Below are positions 1 to 9,389 of a stretch of DNA of 37,124 nt, piece by piece. Position 1 is the first letter of the stretch. Each line of letters starts with the position of its first letter. The DNA is taken from positions 1-37,124 of the forward strand of contig CAJWRJ010000016.1 in assembly GCA_913046215.1 (NCBI GenBank), read 5' to 3'. A model generated the notes under the pieces. The model saw only the letters and a program-made list of their open reading frames with translations, did not search any database and was not told the DNA's origin. A program made the translations under genes and the position numbers. Origin of the DNA: an uncultured Legionellales bacterium. GTDB lineage: Bacteria; Pseudomonadota; Gammaproteobacteria; Eutrophobiales; Eutrophobiaceae.

Positions 1-55
1 TGCTTCTTCTTTTGGTGCTTCTTCTTTTGGTGCTTCTTCTTTTGGTGCTTCTTCT
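1..55. repeat. 15-bp perfect tandem repeat inside the AsmA-family gene
   Basis: The unit TGCTTCTTCTTTTGG repeats head to tail with no mismatch from position 1 for about 3.7 copies, and presumably continues to the left. On the coding (minus) strand it encodes EEAPK repeats. Because 15 is a multiple of three, gain or loss of units keeps the frame. The result would be a variable-length, charged, proline-containing C-terminal tail. Confidence 0.93.
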
Positions 56-2931
56 GAAGAACCTGGGATTTTTATACCAAGCTTATCAAGTAATTTTTGT
101 TTTGTAGTCTCTTTGAACAGAGCTTTGATCATAGATTCAATATCAGGCAGACATACTTTGTTAACAACTTTTCCTCTGCATTTAATTAAAATATCATAAC
201 CACCGATATTATAACGTTCATCGCCTTTTGTTGCGGTTGAGTGATCAACAATAACATTCATATTATACTTCCATGTTTCATCATTAAGATTAATTAACAT
301 TCCCTTTCCATTTACTTTAAATCCCGAAGCAGTTAACAACAAATCATCGTTATCAATAATTCCATTATTAATATTTAATGTTGCAGTCAAGGATTTAAAT
401 TGTGTGTCTCCTGATGTTTTTATCTCACCGAATCGTTTAGATTCATACATCACTTCTATTTGCTTCAGTGTGCTTGCAATATCAACCCCCTTTAAAAGAC
501 CATCATTAAAAATAATATCGCCCTTACCTGATAATGTGCTTCTTAATTCATTAATATCTTGTCCTTTACTGCCTAGAGATAAATCTATATTCGCAATACC
601 TAAAAGATCGGCTTTGCCCATCAAATCATTTAATAACGGTTCTGTTTCAATACCATCGAGTTTTGATTGAATGTCTAGTTTTGGCATTTCACCATTAACA
701 TCGAGCGTGATCTCACCAGCATAATTACCTCCATATAGCTTTGCTGAAACCGGACTTAATTTTATAAGGCCTTTCTCAGCATTCATGCTGAGCGTGATAT
801 CTGAAAGTGTTGCCTTGGAGATAACTAATTGTCCGATAGCTAAATCGCCTTTTATATTGAGAGCCTGTAGCTCTTTTGTTGGCATAGTAGTGGCAGCCCC
901 TATTGCCACTGTTTCTGGAGTTACTGGTTTTGACTTACCCTCTTTTGGTAAGTACCAATCAACGTTAATATCATCAATACCCAGACCAAATTCTATTGCT
1001 AGGGGATCAAAGTTCTTTATTGAAATATCTCCCTGTAATTTTGTTTTATCCAATTCCATATTTATTTTCTTTGTGAAAAAGGTTGTTGTGCTACCTACAA
1101 AATTAGTTTTAACAGCAACTCGTTTTAAAGCATCTTTGTTTGCAATATTTACAGGTTTCTTATTGAGTGTTTTTAATAATGCTTGTAGATCAAATGGGGC
1201 GATAGAAATCTGACCTTTATATTCAGGATTTCCTTTGAATGAGATAACATCTAAATTACCAGCTACGTCGAGACCAAGCCCACTAACTTGTAGTGAAGTC
1301 AGACTCAAAGAATCTTTCTTAAGATTAATTACGGAATTTGAATTGATTTTTAACTGCACTGGGGAGTTTGGTATATTCTTTCCTGAAAAAACTGCATTTA
1401 AAGAAATTGGTTCTAAATTAATAACGCTAGCATTACCACTTATTTTGGTATTGATGTTGAATGATTTTAAAACCTCTGCAACATCACTTTGTCCAAATGC
1501 GGTCAATAATGATTTAGGTTTCTTACTTATAATCTCGATATTACCCTGCATGCTGCCACTACGCTTTTGAATATTTTTACCTTTTAATTCACCACTAACA
1601 CTAATACCTAAAGCATCAATTGATAAATTCGAGATATTTGCAACACCTGCTTTTGGGTCAATATCAAATACTGTCTCAACATTGAATGAGCCTGGTACTG
1701 CGGACAATTGTTTGGCAAGTCGATTGGTTTCTTTTTTTTCTTTTCCAGAGAACTGTAGTGCAACTTTAAGCAGTGAGGGAAGATCCGAACCAGTTGCCTT
1801 GAGATTCCCTTTAGCAGTTGGAGTGCCAGATTTTAGACTACGCACGTATGCTTCTAGATTTATTTTATTACCGAAAGCATTTAATACTAATTCTTTAATA
1901 TTCAGATCCTGGTCTTTTGAATTTACACTGAGCAGTAAACTTAAATTAAATTTTTTATCAGGTAGTTTGTTTAACTCGCTTGCAAGCGGTTCTATTTCGG
2001 CAATTTTAAAAAGTCGAGGTAGGTCTTTGCCAACTATAGAAAGCTGAGAAGTAAATTTTGGAAAACCCGAGAATAAATTAATAATCTCTGCCTCCCCCTT
2101 AATATTGCTATCAAATGCGACTAAATCTAACGAGTCAATCTTTGTAATATCTTCATCAAAATTAATTTTAATAGCAGAAGTTAACTTCAGCCGAGTTTTA
2201 CCGCCGGGTATTTCCTTACCGCTGACATCCGCCTCTAGTAATATTGGTTTTAGTATTAAAATATCACCCTTTTTCTCATAAGAGAGCGTGCCTTCAAACT
2301 GAATATCTGAGGAAACCGCAGGTTTTGTAGCACTAATCTTTGATGAGGCAGTAATATCAATCGGCTCACCTAACTTTAATTCACCAGTATTTAGATTTGT
2401 TTTTGTAATGTTATATTGAACGCCTTGTTGCAAATCATTCCATTTTATTGATCCATTTTTTATATCAATTCCGCCCAGTATTAATGCTGCAAAGGGTAAA
2501 TTCTGATTTGCATTTTGTTTTTTTTCTTTTGAGTTAACTAAATCATCCCAGTTATTTTCTCCCTTGGCATTCGTAATTAAATTTAATTTCACTCCATGTA
2601 AAATTAATGTATCCATTTCTAGTTCTTTTCTTAATAGAGGCAATAGCTTTGCACGAGCTTTAAATGTTTTTGCCTCTAGAAATAGGGTGCTATCAAAACT
2701 ATTGGTATTGCTAAGTTGCACGCCCTCAATATTGATCCCTAACCAAGGGTAAAGTGTGAGATTAATATCGCCATTAATGCTTAGATTGCGGCCGGTTTCC
2801 TCTTTGACTTTAGAGGCAATTGTATCTTTATAATTATTTGGATCGAAATTGACTAATGTTATTGCAATAACACTTACTGAAATAACTAATATAACTAAAA
2901 GGCTGACAACTAACTTTATTAGTAGCTTCAT
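1..2931 (-). CDS. AsmA family outer-membrane biogenesis protein (C-terminus cut by window edge)
   Basis: The frame is open for 977 codons from ATG at 2931 to the window edge. Residues 1-30 form one hydrophobic segment (MKLLIKLVVSLLVILVIS), a signal anchor. FDPNNYKDTIASKVKEETGR and TLYPWLGINIEGVQLSN follow, typical of the AsmA N-terminal domain. An AsmA-like C-terminal domain lies at roughly residues 650-930 (LYGGNYAGEITLDVNG; SLTATLNINNGIIDNDDL). A charged Glu/Ala/Pro/Lys repeat tail then leaves the window. AsmA-like proteins are inner-membrane-anchored periplasmic proteins linked to outer-membrane assembly and phospholipid transport; that role is inferred from family. At more than 977 residues it is much longer than E. 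coli AsmA (617). It starts 19 bases after argH on the same strand and may be co-transcribed. The Shine-Dalgarno sequence is weak. Confidence 0.88.
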   Translation of the reverse strand, partial: MKLLIKLVVSLLVILVISVSVIAITLVNFDPNNYKDTIASKVKEETGRNLSINGDINLTLYPWLGINIEGVQLSNTNSFDSTLFLEAKTFKARAKLLPLLRKELEMDTLILHGVKLNLITNAKGENNWDDLVNSKEKKQNANQNLPFAALILGGIDIKNGSIKWNDLQQGVQYNITKTNLNTGELKLGEPIDITASSKISATKPAVSSDIQFEGTLSYEKKGDILILKPILLEADVSGKEIPGGKTRLKLTSAIKINFDEDITKIDSLDLVAFDSNIKGEAEIINLFSGFPKFTSQLSIVGKDLPRLFKIAEIEPLASELNKLPDKKFNLSLLLSVNSKDQDLNIKELVLNAFGNKINLEAYVRSLKSGTPTAKGNLKATGSDLPSLLKVALQFSGKEKKETNRLAKQLSAVPGSFNVETVFDIDPKAGVANISNLSIDALGISVSGELKGKNIQKRSGSMQGNIEIISKKPKSLLTAFGQSDVAEVLKSFNINTKISGNASVINLEPISLNAVFSGKNIPNSPVQLKINSNSVINLKKDSLSLTSLQVSGLGLDVAGNLDVISFKGNPEYKGQISIAPFDLQALLKTLNKKPVNIANKDALKRVAVKTNFVGSTTTFFTKKINMELDKTKLQGDISIKNFDPLAIEFGLGIDDINVDWYLPKEGKSKPVTPETVAIGAATTMPTKELQALNIKGDLAIGQLVISKATLSDITLSMNAEKGLIKLSPVSAKLYGGNYAGEITLDVNGEMPKLDIQSKLDGIETEPLLNDLMGKADLLGIANIDLSLGSKGQDINELRSTLSGKGDIIFNDGLLKGVDIASTLKQIEVMYESKRFGEIKTSGDTQFKSLTATLNINNGIIDNDDLLLTASGFKVNGKGMLINLNDETWKYNMNVIVDHSTATKGDERYNIGGYDILIKCRGKVVNKVCLPDIESMIKALFKETTKQKLLDKLGIKIPGSSEEAPKEEAPKEEAPKEEA

Positions 2932-2950
2932 CTAATTTTACTCAGATTGT

Positions 2951-4342
2951 TTATACTTGCTTTTTAAGACGTGTAATTTGCTTTTTAACCTGGGTAGGAG
3001 AAGTCCCACCAATATGATCTCTCGCGGAAACAGACCCCTCGAGGGTTAAAATGTCAAAGACGTCAGCCTCAATAAGGTTAGAAAATTTTTCTAACTCAGA
3101 TAATGACATATCGTCTTTTTTCAAAGTTTTATTATTTTCAATTAAATACTGTACTACTTTACCGACTACTTCATGCGCATCTCGAAATGGTAGCCCCTTA
3201 GCCACTAAATAATCTGCAAGGTCAGTTGCTGTTGAAAAGCCCGCCTGTGCTGCTTCATACATGGCTTTTTGATTAACACTAATAGCCGAAATCAAGCCGG
3301 TATAAGCAATCAAACATGATTTAACTATATCGACTGCATTGAATAAATTTTCTTTATCCTCTTGGTTATCACGGTTATAGGCAAGCGGTTGTGATTTCAT
3401 TAAAGTTAATAGTGCCATGAGATCTCCATATACACGCCCCGTTTTCCCTCTCACAAGTTCAGGAATATCCGGATTTTTCTTTTGCGGCATAATCGAAGAA
3501 CCAGTGCACCATGCATCATCCAGATCAATGAAATGATTACGCTGCGACATCCAAAATACAATCTCCTCAGAAAAGCGAGATAAATGCATCATAATTAAAC
3601 TACCAGATGCTAAAAATTCGACTGCGAAATCTCGGTCACTTACTGCATCCAATGAATTTTGTGTCACCTCATCGAACCCTAGAATCTTAGCAACATAATT
3701 CCTGTCAATTGGGAACGTAGTGCCTGCTAGTGCTGCTGACCCCAAGGGAAGCACGTTTATTCTTTTTCGACAATCCTGCAAACGTGAACGATCTCTTAAT
3801 AACATTTCAACCCAAGCTAAAAGATGATGTCCAAAAGTAACGGGTTGTGCAGACTGCATGTGAGTCATTCCCGGCATAATGGTCCCGTGATGCTCTTCCG
3901 CAAGATTAAGCAAAGCGTTTATAACTTCATTTATTTTGAGTGTAATCTCATCCACCTCATCCCTTAGATAAAGTCGAATATCTGTAGCAACCTGATCATT
4001 TCTTGAACGAGCTGTGTGTAATTTTTTACCTATATCGCCGATACGATCAACAAGAGCACTTTCAATATTCATATGAACATCTTCGAGAGCTGTGGACCAA
4101 ACAAATCGATCGGATTGAATTTCTTTCTCGATCTCTTTTAGCGCATTAACAATCTCACTAGATTCTTTTTTAGATATTACTTTTATTTTTTCCAGCATCT
4201 GAGCATGAGCAATGGATCCCATAATGTCATAGTGAGCCAAACGCTGATCATAAGATACTGATTCAGTGAATTGCTCAACAAAACTATCGGTTGGACCTGA
4301 AAACCGGCCGCCCCAGGGTTTTTTTGTATTTTTTGAAGTCAT
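2951..4342 (-). CDS. argH: Argininosuccinate lyase
   Basis: It cleaves argininosuccinate to arginine and fumarate, the last step of arginine synthesis, in the cytoplasm as a homotetramer. At 463 residues it is the usual family length. The fumarase/aspartase superfamily signature [11 protein letters not shown] starts at residue 281. [12 protein letters not shown] (about 110-121) and [13 protein letters not shown] (161-173) are the other conserved active-site regions. The start is ATG at 4342 with no clear Shine-Dalgarno; the conserved KPWGGRF begins at residue 8, so the start is sound. It lies 36 bases after gshA, in a gap holding an extended -10 promoter, so it may be transcribed both with and without gshA. 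Confidence 0.97.
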   Translation of the reverse strand: MTSKNTKKPWGGRFSGPTDSFVEQFTESVSYDQRLAHYDIMGSIAHAQMLEKIKVISKKESSEIVNALKEIEKEIQSDRFVWSTALEDVHMNIESALVDRIGDIGKKLHTARSRNDQVATDIRLYLRDEVDEITLKINEVINALLNLAEEHHGTIMPGMTHMQSAQPVTFGHHLLAWVEMLLRDRSRLQDCRKRINVLPLGSAALAGTTFPIDRNYVAKILGFDEVTQNSLDAVSDRDFAVEFLASGSLIMMHLSRFSEEIVFWMSQRNHFIDLDDAWCTGSSIMPQKKNPDIPELVRGKTGRVYGDLMALLTLMKSQPLAYNRDNQEDKENLFNAVDIVKSCLIAYTGLISAISVNQKAMYEAAQAGFSTATDLADYLVAKGLPFRDAHEVVGKVVQYLIENNKTLKKDDMSLSELEKFSNLIEADVFDILTLEGSVSARDHIGGTSPTQVKKQITRLKKQV

Positions 4343-4362
4343 ATGATTTATGTATTTTTTAA

Positions 4363-4371
4363 ATTATAGCA
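4363..4371 (-). promoter_or_regulatory. Extended -10 promoter candidate for argH
   Basis: On the minus strand TGCTATAAT reads as an extended -10 (TG-N-TATAAT) with a perfect TATAAT. It lies 20 bases upstream of the argH ATG, giving a predicted leader of about 14 bases. No good -35 hexamer is present, which is tolerated with an extended -10. Sequence match only. Confidence 0.5.
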
Positions 4372-4378
4372 GTATAAC

Positions 4379-5683
4379 CTAAGCTGAATTCACCGCATTC
4401 GTGATTTCGTGCGCGGCCGCAAGAAGCGCTAGACGGCCAATTACGCCATAGGTATAAAACCGATTTTGATGAGAATCTGCCCCAAGATTTGGATCTGGGG
4501 TATTACAACAATCTAAAAATGCTAATGGCTCAAAGCGCATCCCTGGCGTATTTAAGTTTTGGCTCGCAGTCCGCATTCCGTGCACACGGTAAAACCCGCC
4601 TACAACATGATGATCCATCATATAGACCACTGGCTCGGCAACTGTTTCCTCATCTCCCCATGTTTCATGGGTATACACTCCTTCCTGAATAATAACTTGG
4701 CTGACTTTCTGCCCCTGCTTAGTAGTGGCCATTCGTGTTCTCTCCTTTCGATTTAACTCGGAAATCTCCGCTTGGCTTCGTATTGACATCACACCCATAC
4801 CATAAGTTCCCGCATCTGCTTTCACCATGACAAATGGATCACCTTCAACACTATATTCGTCATACTTAACTTTTATTTGATCAAGTAATGCTTTTACATT
4901 AGTTGATAGGCAATCAACGCCTTCGTGTTTCATAAAATCAACTTTGCCGCAATTACGAAACATTGGATCAATAAACCATGGATCAATATCTACTAATTCT
5001 GCAAATTCTTTGGCAACCCTTTGATAGAAATTAAAATGACTGGATTTAAGACGAGACGACCAACCCAAGCTTGTGGGGGGAGTTATTTTTTGTTCAATAT
5101 CTTTCAAAATCTCAGGCATGCCACTTGAGAGATCATTATTGAGCAATATAAGATCTGGATTAAAATTATCTACCAAGAGACGATTTTGATCTCGGTAAAT
5201 TGGTTCAAGCAAAATAATTTTTGATGATTCCAACTCAATCCTTGTTGCTGTTGTAATCTCTTCCATGAAAGTACCAATACGAACCTCAAACCCCGCTTTT
5301 TGTATTATTGATTGAAGTGCAGCTATGTTTTCCAGATAAAATAAATTACGCGTATGACTTTCAGAAATAATTAAAATTTTATCGATTGGTAGTTGAATGT
5401 GTTCAACTGCCATCTGTGTAGCATGAATACATAGCGATTCAAATGATGAATTGAGATTATTAAAACCTGATGGGAATAGATTAGTATCAACTGGAGCTAT
5501 TTTATAACCTGAGTTACGTATATCAACAGACGCATAAAAAGGAACCCGTACCTTCGGCCAAACACTTCTAAACCAAGATTCAATCTTCGTTTGATTATTT
5601 AGTATAATACGTTCTAAATTTTGTAGTGGCCCAGTCAATGCCGTAGTCAAATTTGGTACGACTACATTTTTGTTTGTTGTCAT
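4379..5683 (-). CDS. gshA: Glutamate-cysteine ligase, proteobacterial 'ferrooxidans' type (TIGR02049-like)
   Basis: This 434-residue protein resembles the uncommon glutamate-cysteine ligase family first shown in Acidithiobacillus ferrooxidans, which is unrelated in sequence to E. coli GshA. The family makes gamma-glutamylcysteine, the first step of glutathione synthesis. Recognisable stretches are VRVPFYASVDIRNSGYKIAP (about 46-65), NLFPSGFNNLN (68-78) and an ATP-grasp-like VKADAGTYGMGVMSI segment near residue 290. It starts 4 bases after the rsmE stop and is almost surely in that operon. The glutathione synthetase gene gshB, often its neighbour, is not in the window. The assignment rests on remembered family sequence; a profile search would confirm it. 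Confidence 0.85.
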   Translation of the reverse strand: MTTNKNVVVPNLTTALTGPLQNLERIILNNQTKIESWFRSVWPKVRVPFYASVDIRNSGYKIAPVDTNLFPSGFNNLNSSFESLCIHATQMAVEHIQLPIDKILIISESHTRNLFYLENIAALQSIIQKAGFEVRIGTFMEEITTATRIELESSKIILLEPIYRDQNRLLVDNFNPDLILLNNDLSSGMPEILKDIEQKITPPTSLGWSSRLKSSHFNFYQRVAKEFAELVDIDPWFIDPMFRNCGKVDFMKHEGVDCLSTNVKALLDQIKVKYDEYSVEGDPFVMVKADAGTYGMGVMSIRSQAEISELNRKERTRMATTKQGQKVSQVIIQEGVYTHETWGDEETVAEPVVYMMDHHVVGGFYRVHGMRTASQNLNTPGMRFEPLAFLDCCNTPDPNLGADSHQNRFYTYGVIGRLALLAAAHEITNAVNSA

Positions 5684-5687
5684 TTTT

Positions 5688-6419
5688 TTAATTTAAATCA
5701 CCCCATAATTGTTGCGCGAGACTAACACCACAAACTACAGCGGTTTCTGCTCTCAATATCCTTGGTCCAACGTTAACAGGCACAAAATTATTATCCATCG
5801 CTTTTTGAAATTCAAAATCACTAAAACCACCTTCTGAACCAACCATCAATATTAATTTTCTTTCCTTGATTTCAATGTCTGACATTGATTTTTCAGCGCC
5901 TGGATACAGTAAAATTTTTGTCACCTCATCGTGAGATTCGATTGCCTCATCAAATGCCACTGGGCTCTCGATTTTAGTTAATAACCCGCGTCCAGATTGC
6001 TCAGTTGCCCCAACAATAATCTTTTTCCAGTGTGTTAATTTATTTGTCTCTCGGTCTCCTACCAACTTTACATTACTATATTCAGAGATAATAGGTGTTA
6101 TATTCTTAACGCCAAGCTCAACAGCTTTCTGTATTGAAAAGTCCATGTGCTGACCCTTTGAAACTGCCAGACATAGAGTAATATCAAGCGGTGATTCGCC
6201 GAGACACTCCTCCTGTTCCTCCACTTTAACGTGAACAGCTCTTTTTTCAGTTTCAACAATATGTGCATTAAACTGAAGCCCAGAATTGTCAAATAATTTG
6301 ACTTGATCCCCAACACGTAATCGAAGCACATGGAGTATATGATGAGCTTTATCAGACGAGAGAGAAGTAATTTCTCCGGAATAAATTTTTTCCTCAATAT
6401 AAACTCTAGGTACACGCAT
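5688..6419 (-). CDS. rsmE: 16S rRNA (uracil-1498-N3)-methyltransferase
   Basis: It methylates U1498 of 16S rRNA using SAM. At 243 residues it matches the RsmE (SPOUT/trefoil-knot) family. A PUA-like N-terminal domain starts at MRVPRVYIE and contains KAHHILHVLRLRVGDQVKLF. The C-terminal knot carries LMVGSEGGFSDFEF (about 191-204) and GPRILRAETAVV (about 218-229), the SAM-binding loops. Start is ATG at 6419, without a strong Shine-Dalgarno. It is the first gene of the run rsmE-gshA-argH-asmA. Rejected alternative: a frame on the same strand at 6098-6415 overlaps it and has no family features. Confidence 0.96.
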   Translation of the reverse strand: MRVPRVYIEEKIYSGEITSLSSDKAHHILHVLRLRVGDQVKLFDNSGLQFNAHIVETEKRAVHVKVEEQEECLGESPLDITLCLAVSKGQHMDFSIQKAVELGVKNITPIISEYSNVKLVGDRETNKLTHWKKIIVGATEQSGRGLLTKIESPVAFDEAIESHDEVTKILLYPGAEKSMSDIEIKERKLILMVGSEGGFSDFEFQKAMDNNFVPVNVGPRILRAETAVVCGVSLAQQLWGDLN

Positions 6420-6473
6420 AGCTAATTAAACCATTTTAATAATATGATAAAATTCTAATTTATTTAATAAAAA

Positions 6474-6502
6474 ATGTAATCGACTTTCTGTGGATTCTTC
6501 AA
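6474..6502 (-). promoter_or_regulatory. Possible sigma70 promoter for rsmE
   Basis: On the minus strand TTGAAG (6502-6497) and TTACAT (6479-6474) are separated by 17 bases, about 55 bases upstream of the rsmE start. The -35 is good and the -10 mediocre, in a very AT-rich 135-base region where chance matches are common. Confidence 0.3.
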
Positions 6503-6554
6503 TTATTATACTTAAACTTACTTAAAAAAATTAATAAAACATAAATAAAAAATC

Positions 6555-7004
6555 ATGATAAAGAACTTAAAATCATATCTGGATAATATCTTTCAGGAAG
6601 CTCAAAATGAAAATACATCACATCAAAATAAAATAGAACTAGCTACAGCTGTTCTAATGATTGAAATTAGTTTAGCTGATGAAAATACTGGCCCTGAAGA
6701 ATATGAAATCATAAAAAAAATATTATTAGAAAAATTTAATCTTGATAAAAAAAATATAGATGAACTCATATCGCTGGCTAGAGATGAAGTCGACCACATA
6801 GTGTCCTTACATGAATTTGCAGAAATAATAAATAATCATCTTTCAGCAAAGGAAAAATCTGAAATTATTGAGTATCTCTGGCGTGTTGCTTATGCTGATG
6901 CCTATATTCATAAATATGAAGAATATTACATCAGAAAAATTGCAGATTTATTACATGTCTCCCACTCTGATTACATTAAGACAAAATTAAAAGCCGAAAA
7001 ATAA
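6555..7004 (+). CDS. TerB-like (tellurite resistance protein B family) small helical protein
   Basis: This 149-residue, acidic, all-helical protein has the TerB-type layout. A first helix pair contains ATAVLMIEISLADENTGPEE (about 30-49). The second half repeats the theme with LWRVAYADAYIHKYEEYYI (about 107-125), where the paired acidic residues of the fold lie. No signal peptide or membrane segment is visible, so it is likely cytoplasmic. Stand-alone TerB-like proteins are common in proteobacteria and mostly uncharacterised; tellurite resistance should not be assumed, because no other ter genes are near. It stands alone on the plus strand, divergent from rsmE and convergent with metF, with one base between the two stops. 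A TATACT -10 candidate lies at 6507-6512; no Shine-Dalgarno is visible. Confidence 0.8.
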   Translation: MIKNLKSYLDNIFQEAQNENTSHQNKIELATAVLMIEISLADENTGPEEYEIIKKILLEKFNLDKKNIDELISLARDEVDHIVSLHEFAEIINNHLSAKEKSEIIEYLWRVAYADAYIHKYEEYYIRKIADLLHVSHSDYIKTKLKAEK

Positions 7005-7005
7005 T

Positions 7006-7872
7006 CTAGGCGGTCTGTCTTTCATCTAATCCGAGATTTTTCCAGATAAGATTGCTTGCAGCAGACCGATTCATGGTAAAGAAATGAAGTCCTGGTGTAC
7101 CGTTACTAAGTAGTTGATCGCATAGCTCGGTTACCACATCAACTCCAAATTTGAAGATAGCATCACGATCATCTCCAAAATCATATAATTGCTTCAATAT
7201 CCATCGTGGTATTTCCGCACCACATCCTTCGGAAAATCTAACTAATTGCGTGCAATTAGTGATTGGCATTATTCCCGCAACAATAGGCACATTAATATTA
7301 AGTTTCTCACAACACTCAACAAAACGGTAATAAGAGAATGGATTATAAAAATATTGTGTGATAGCACTATTAGCACCTGAATCAATTTTTCTTTTAAAAT
7401 TCTCAATATCCACTGCGGCACTTTTTGCTTGTGGATGGAACTCAGGATAAGCAGCAACCTCAATATGAAAATGATCACCTGTTTCTTTTCTTATAAATTC
7501 AACAAGTTCATTAGCATGTTGAAACTGGCCATAACCAACCGTTCCAGAGGGCAAATCTCCGCGAAGAACTACGATGCGCGTAATATCATGATCGATATAT
7601 TTTTGCAGCATTGACCTGATGTCATTATCCCAATTACCGACACAAGAAATATGTGGGACACATTCGATTCCTGTTTTATTACGGATATCCATGACTGTCT
7701 CAAAAGTCATATTCCGTGTACTTCCGCCAGCCCCATAAGTTACAGAAAAAAAATCGGGATTCAATTCTGCTAATTCAAGCTGCGTGCTTTGCAAACTAGC
7801 TATTGAATCTGGTGTTTTTGGTGAGTAACACTCAAAACTAAATTTTGGCCTATACTGTTTTTGTGATTGCAT
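7006..7872 (-). CDS. metF: 5,10-methylenetetrahydrofolate reductase
   Basis: It reduces 5,10-methylene-THF to 5-methyl-THF with FAD, supplying the methyl group for methionine synthase. At 288 residues it matches bacterial MetF. FSFECYSPKTP near residue 11 contains the catalytic Glu (E14). SVTYGAGGSTR (about 43-53) and the AITQYFYNPFSYYRF region are conserved TIM-barrel segments. It starts 5 bases after the ahcY stop, so both should share the promoter and SAH riboswitch upstream of ahcY. Its 3' end meets the TerB-like gene tail to tail. Confidence 0.96.
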   Translation of the reverse strand: MQSQKQYRPKFSFECYSPKTPDSIASLQSTQLELAELNPDFFSVTYGAGGSTRNMTFETVMDIRNKTGIECVPHISCVGNWDNDIRSMLQKYIDHDITRIVVLRGDLPSGTVGYGQFQHANELVEFIRKETGDHFHIEVAAYPEFHPQAKSAAVDIENFKRKIDSGANSAITQYFYNPFSYYRFVECCEKLNINVPIVAGIMPITNCTQLVRFSEGCGAEIPRWILKQLYDFGDDRDAIFKFGVDVVTELCDQLLSNGTPGLHFFTMNRSAASNLIWKNLGLDERQTA

Positions 7873-7877
7873 TAGCC

Positions 7878-9293
7878 CTAATACCTGTAATGATCTGACT
7901 TATACGGTCCCTCAATCTCGACATTAATGTATTCGGCTTGCTCCTTAGTTAAAGCTGTTAGTTTCGCTCCAATCCTATCAAGATGTAATCGCGCTACTTT
8001 TTCATCAAGATGTTTAGGTAAGACATAAACATCATTTTCGTATTTTTCACCCTCAGTAAACAACTCAATTTGTGCGAGAACTTGATTAGTAAATGAATTT
8101 GACATGACAAAGCTTGGGTGACCAGTTGCACAACCTAAATTAACTAAACGCCCTTTTGCCAAAAGTATAATACGCTTTCCATCGGGAAAAATAACGTGAT
8201 CAACTTGAGGTTTAATTTCCTCCCAATCATATTTTTCTAAACTTGCAACATCAATCTCATTATCAAAATGACCAATATTACAAACAATTGCTTGATCTTT
8301 CATACCGAGCATGTGCTCATGGCGAATGATATTAAAATTACCAGTTGCAGTTACAAATATATCTACTTTATCTATAACATCTTCTAATGTAACAATTCGG
8401 AATCCTTCCATTGAAGCCTGCAAGGCACAAATCGGGTCAATTTCAGTTACCCAAACAGTTGCACCTAGACCACGTAATGATTGTGCACTTCCCTTCCCAA
8501 CATCACCATAGCCCAGAACTAATGCTACTTTTCCGGCAACCATAACGTCAGTTGCACGTTTTATACCATCTACTAATGATTCCCTGCAGCCATATAAATT
8601 ATCAAATTTCGATTTAGTTACGGAATCGTTAACGTTAATTGCAGAAAATGATAACTCCCCTTTTTTCTTCATTTGATATAAACGTTGGACTCCGGTTGTT
8701 GTTTCTTCCGTGACGCCTTTAATTGAAGACAACGTACGAGAATAAAAGTCCTTATCCTTCGCTAATCTCTTCTTTATTGATGCAAACAGGTATATTTCTT
8801 CTTCAGATTCAGGATTTTCAATGACCGATGGGTCTTTTTCTGCTTTAGAACCCAGCACTAGTAGTAGAGTGGCATCGCCTCCATCATCTAAAATCATATT
8901 TGGTGAACCGCCATCGGACCAGGTCATAATCTGATGTGTATAATCCCAATACTCCTCAAGTGTCTCGCCTTTATATGCGAATACAGGTATGCCTTGCTCA
9001 GCAATTGCGGCTGCAGCATGATCTTGAGTTGAGAAAATATTACATGATACCCAGCGAACTTCCGCACCCAATGCACACAAGGTTTCGATCAAAACAGCTG
9101 TTTGAATCGTCATATGAATTGAGCCCGCGATTCTTGCACCCTTTAGAGGTTTTTTATCTGCGTACTCTTTTCGAATTGCCATAAGCCCTGGCATCTCGGT
9201 TTCTGCAATTCGAATTTCTTTGTGCCCCCAATCAGCTAGAGTGATATCGGCGACATGATAGTCAGATGAAACTGGTGTTGCTGCTACGCTCAT
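7878..9293 (-). CDS. ahcY: S-adenosyl-L-homocysteine hydrolase
   Basis: It hydrolyses SAH to homocysteine and adenosine with bound NAD, relieving product inhibition of methyltransferases. The long bacterial form (about 470 residues) is present, with the extra segment around residues 145-190. NAD-binding [10 protein letters not shown] lies near residue 260 and the family C-terminus ends in YKSDHYRY. The start is placed at ATG 9293 (MSVAATPV), because AAGGAG sits at 9306-9301, 7 bases upstream. An in-frame ATG at 9314 would add seven residues (MFIRRNN) but lies upstream of that Shine-Dalgarno, almost against the riboswitch. First gene of ahcY-metF. Confidence 0.97.
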   Translation of the reverse strand: MSVAATPVSSDYHVADITLADWGHKEIRIAETEMPGLMAIRKEYADKKPLKGARIAGSIHMTIQTAVLIETLCALGAEVRWVSCNIFSTQDHAAAAIAEQGIPVFAYKGETLEEYWDYTHQIMTWSDGGSPNMILDDGGDATLLLVLGSKAEKDPSVIENPESEEEIYLFASIKKRLAKDKDFYSRTLSSIKGVTEETTTGVQRLYQMKKKGELSFSAINVNDSVTKSKFDNLYGCRESLVDGIKRATDVMVAGKVALVLGYGDVGKGSAQSLRGLGATVWVTEIDPICALQASMEGFRIVTLEDVIDKVDIFVTATGNFNIIRHEHMLGMKDQAIVCNIGHFDNEIDVASLEKYDWEEIKPQVDHVIFPDGKRIILLAKGRLVNLGCATGHPSFVMSNSFTNQVLAQIELFTEGEKYENDVYVLPKHLDEKVARLHLDRIGAKLTALTKEQAEYINVEIEGPYKSDHYRY

Positions 9294-9318
9294 ATTGTTT
9301 CTCCTTATAAACAAAATA

Positions 9319-9389
9319 AGCGAGCGCCGTTGGAATAGTTTTGTCTTTATCTGAGCCTAGCGGATAATATCCGTCGCAACGCTCCTCAG
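9319..9389 (-). promoter_or_regulatory. SAH riboswitch in the ahcY leader
   Basis: The minus strand reads CTGAGGAGCGTTGCGACGG ... CTAGGCTCAG ... AACGGCGCTCGC, matching the S-adenosylhomocysteine aptamer known upstream of ahcY in proteobacteria. Pairings visible: GAGCG (9384-9380) with CGCTC (9326-9322); a hairpin CGGAT/ATCCG; and the pseudoknot CTGAG (9389-9385) with CTCAG (9355-9351). The last is a compensated change from the usual CCGAG/CTCGG, as I recall that consensus. Just downstream CTTAT (9320-9316) can pair with ATAAG (9308-9304), covering part of the AAGGAG ribosome site. No terminator is visible, so control is probably at translation. SAH riboswitches are ON switches: SAH should raise ahcY-metF expression. 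Confidence 0.93.

Noticed and set aside
1-55. Short regular repeats at the left edge as a CRISPR array.
   Set aside because: The 15-bp units abut with no spacers and encode an in-frame EEAPK tail; this is a coding microsatellite.
785-2047. Several plus-strand open frames of 110-140 codons (785-1213, 1235-1570, 1682-2047).
   Set aside because: They are antisense to the AsmA-family frame, which is open for 977 codons with recognisable N- and C-terminal domains. The plus-strand peptides show no family features.
6555-7004. A tellurite-resistance or TerB-based defence island.
   Set aside because: Only one TerB-like gene is present, flanked by housekeeping genes, with no TerC/D/E, nuclease, helicase or transposase nearby.
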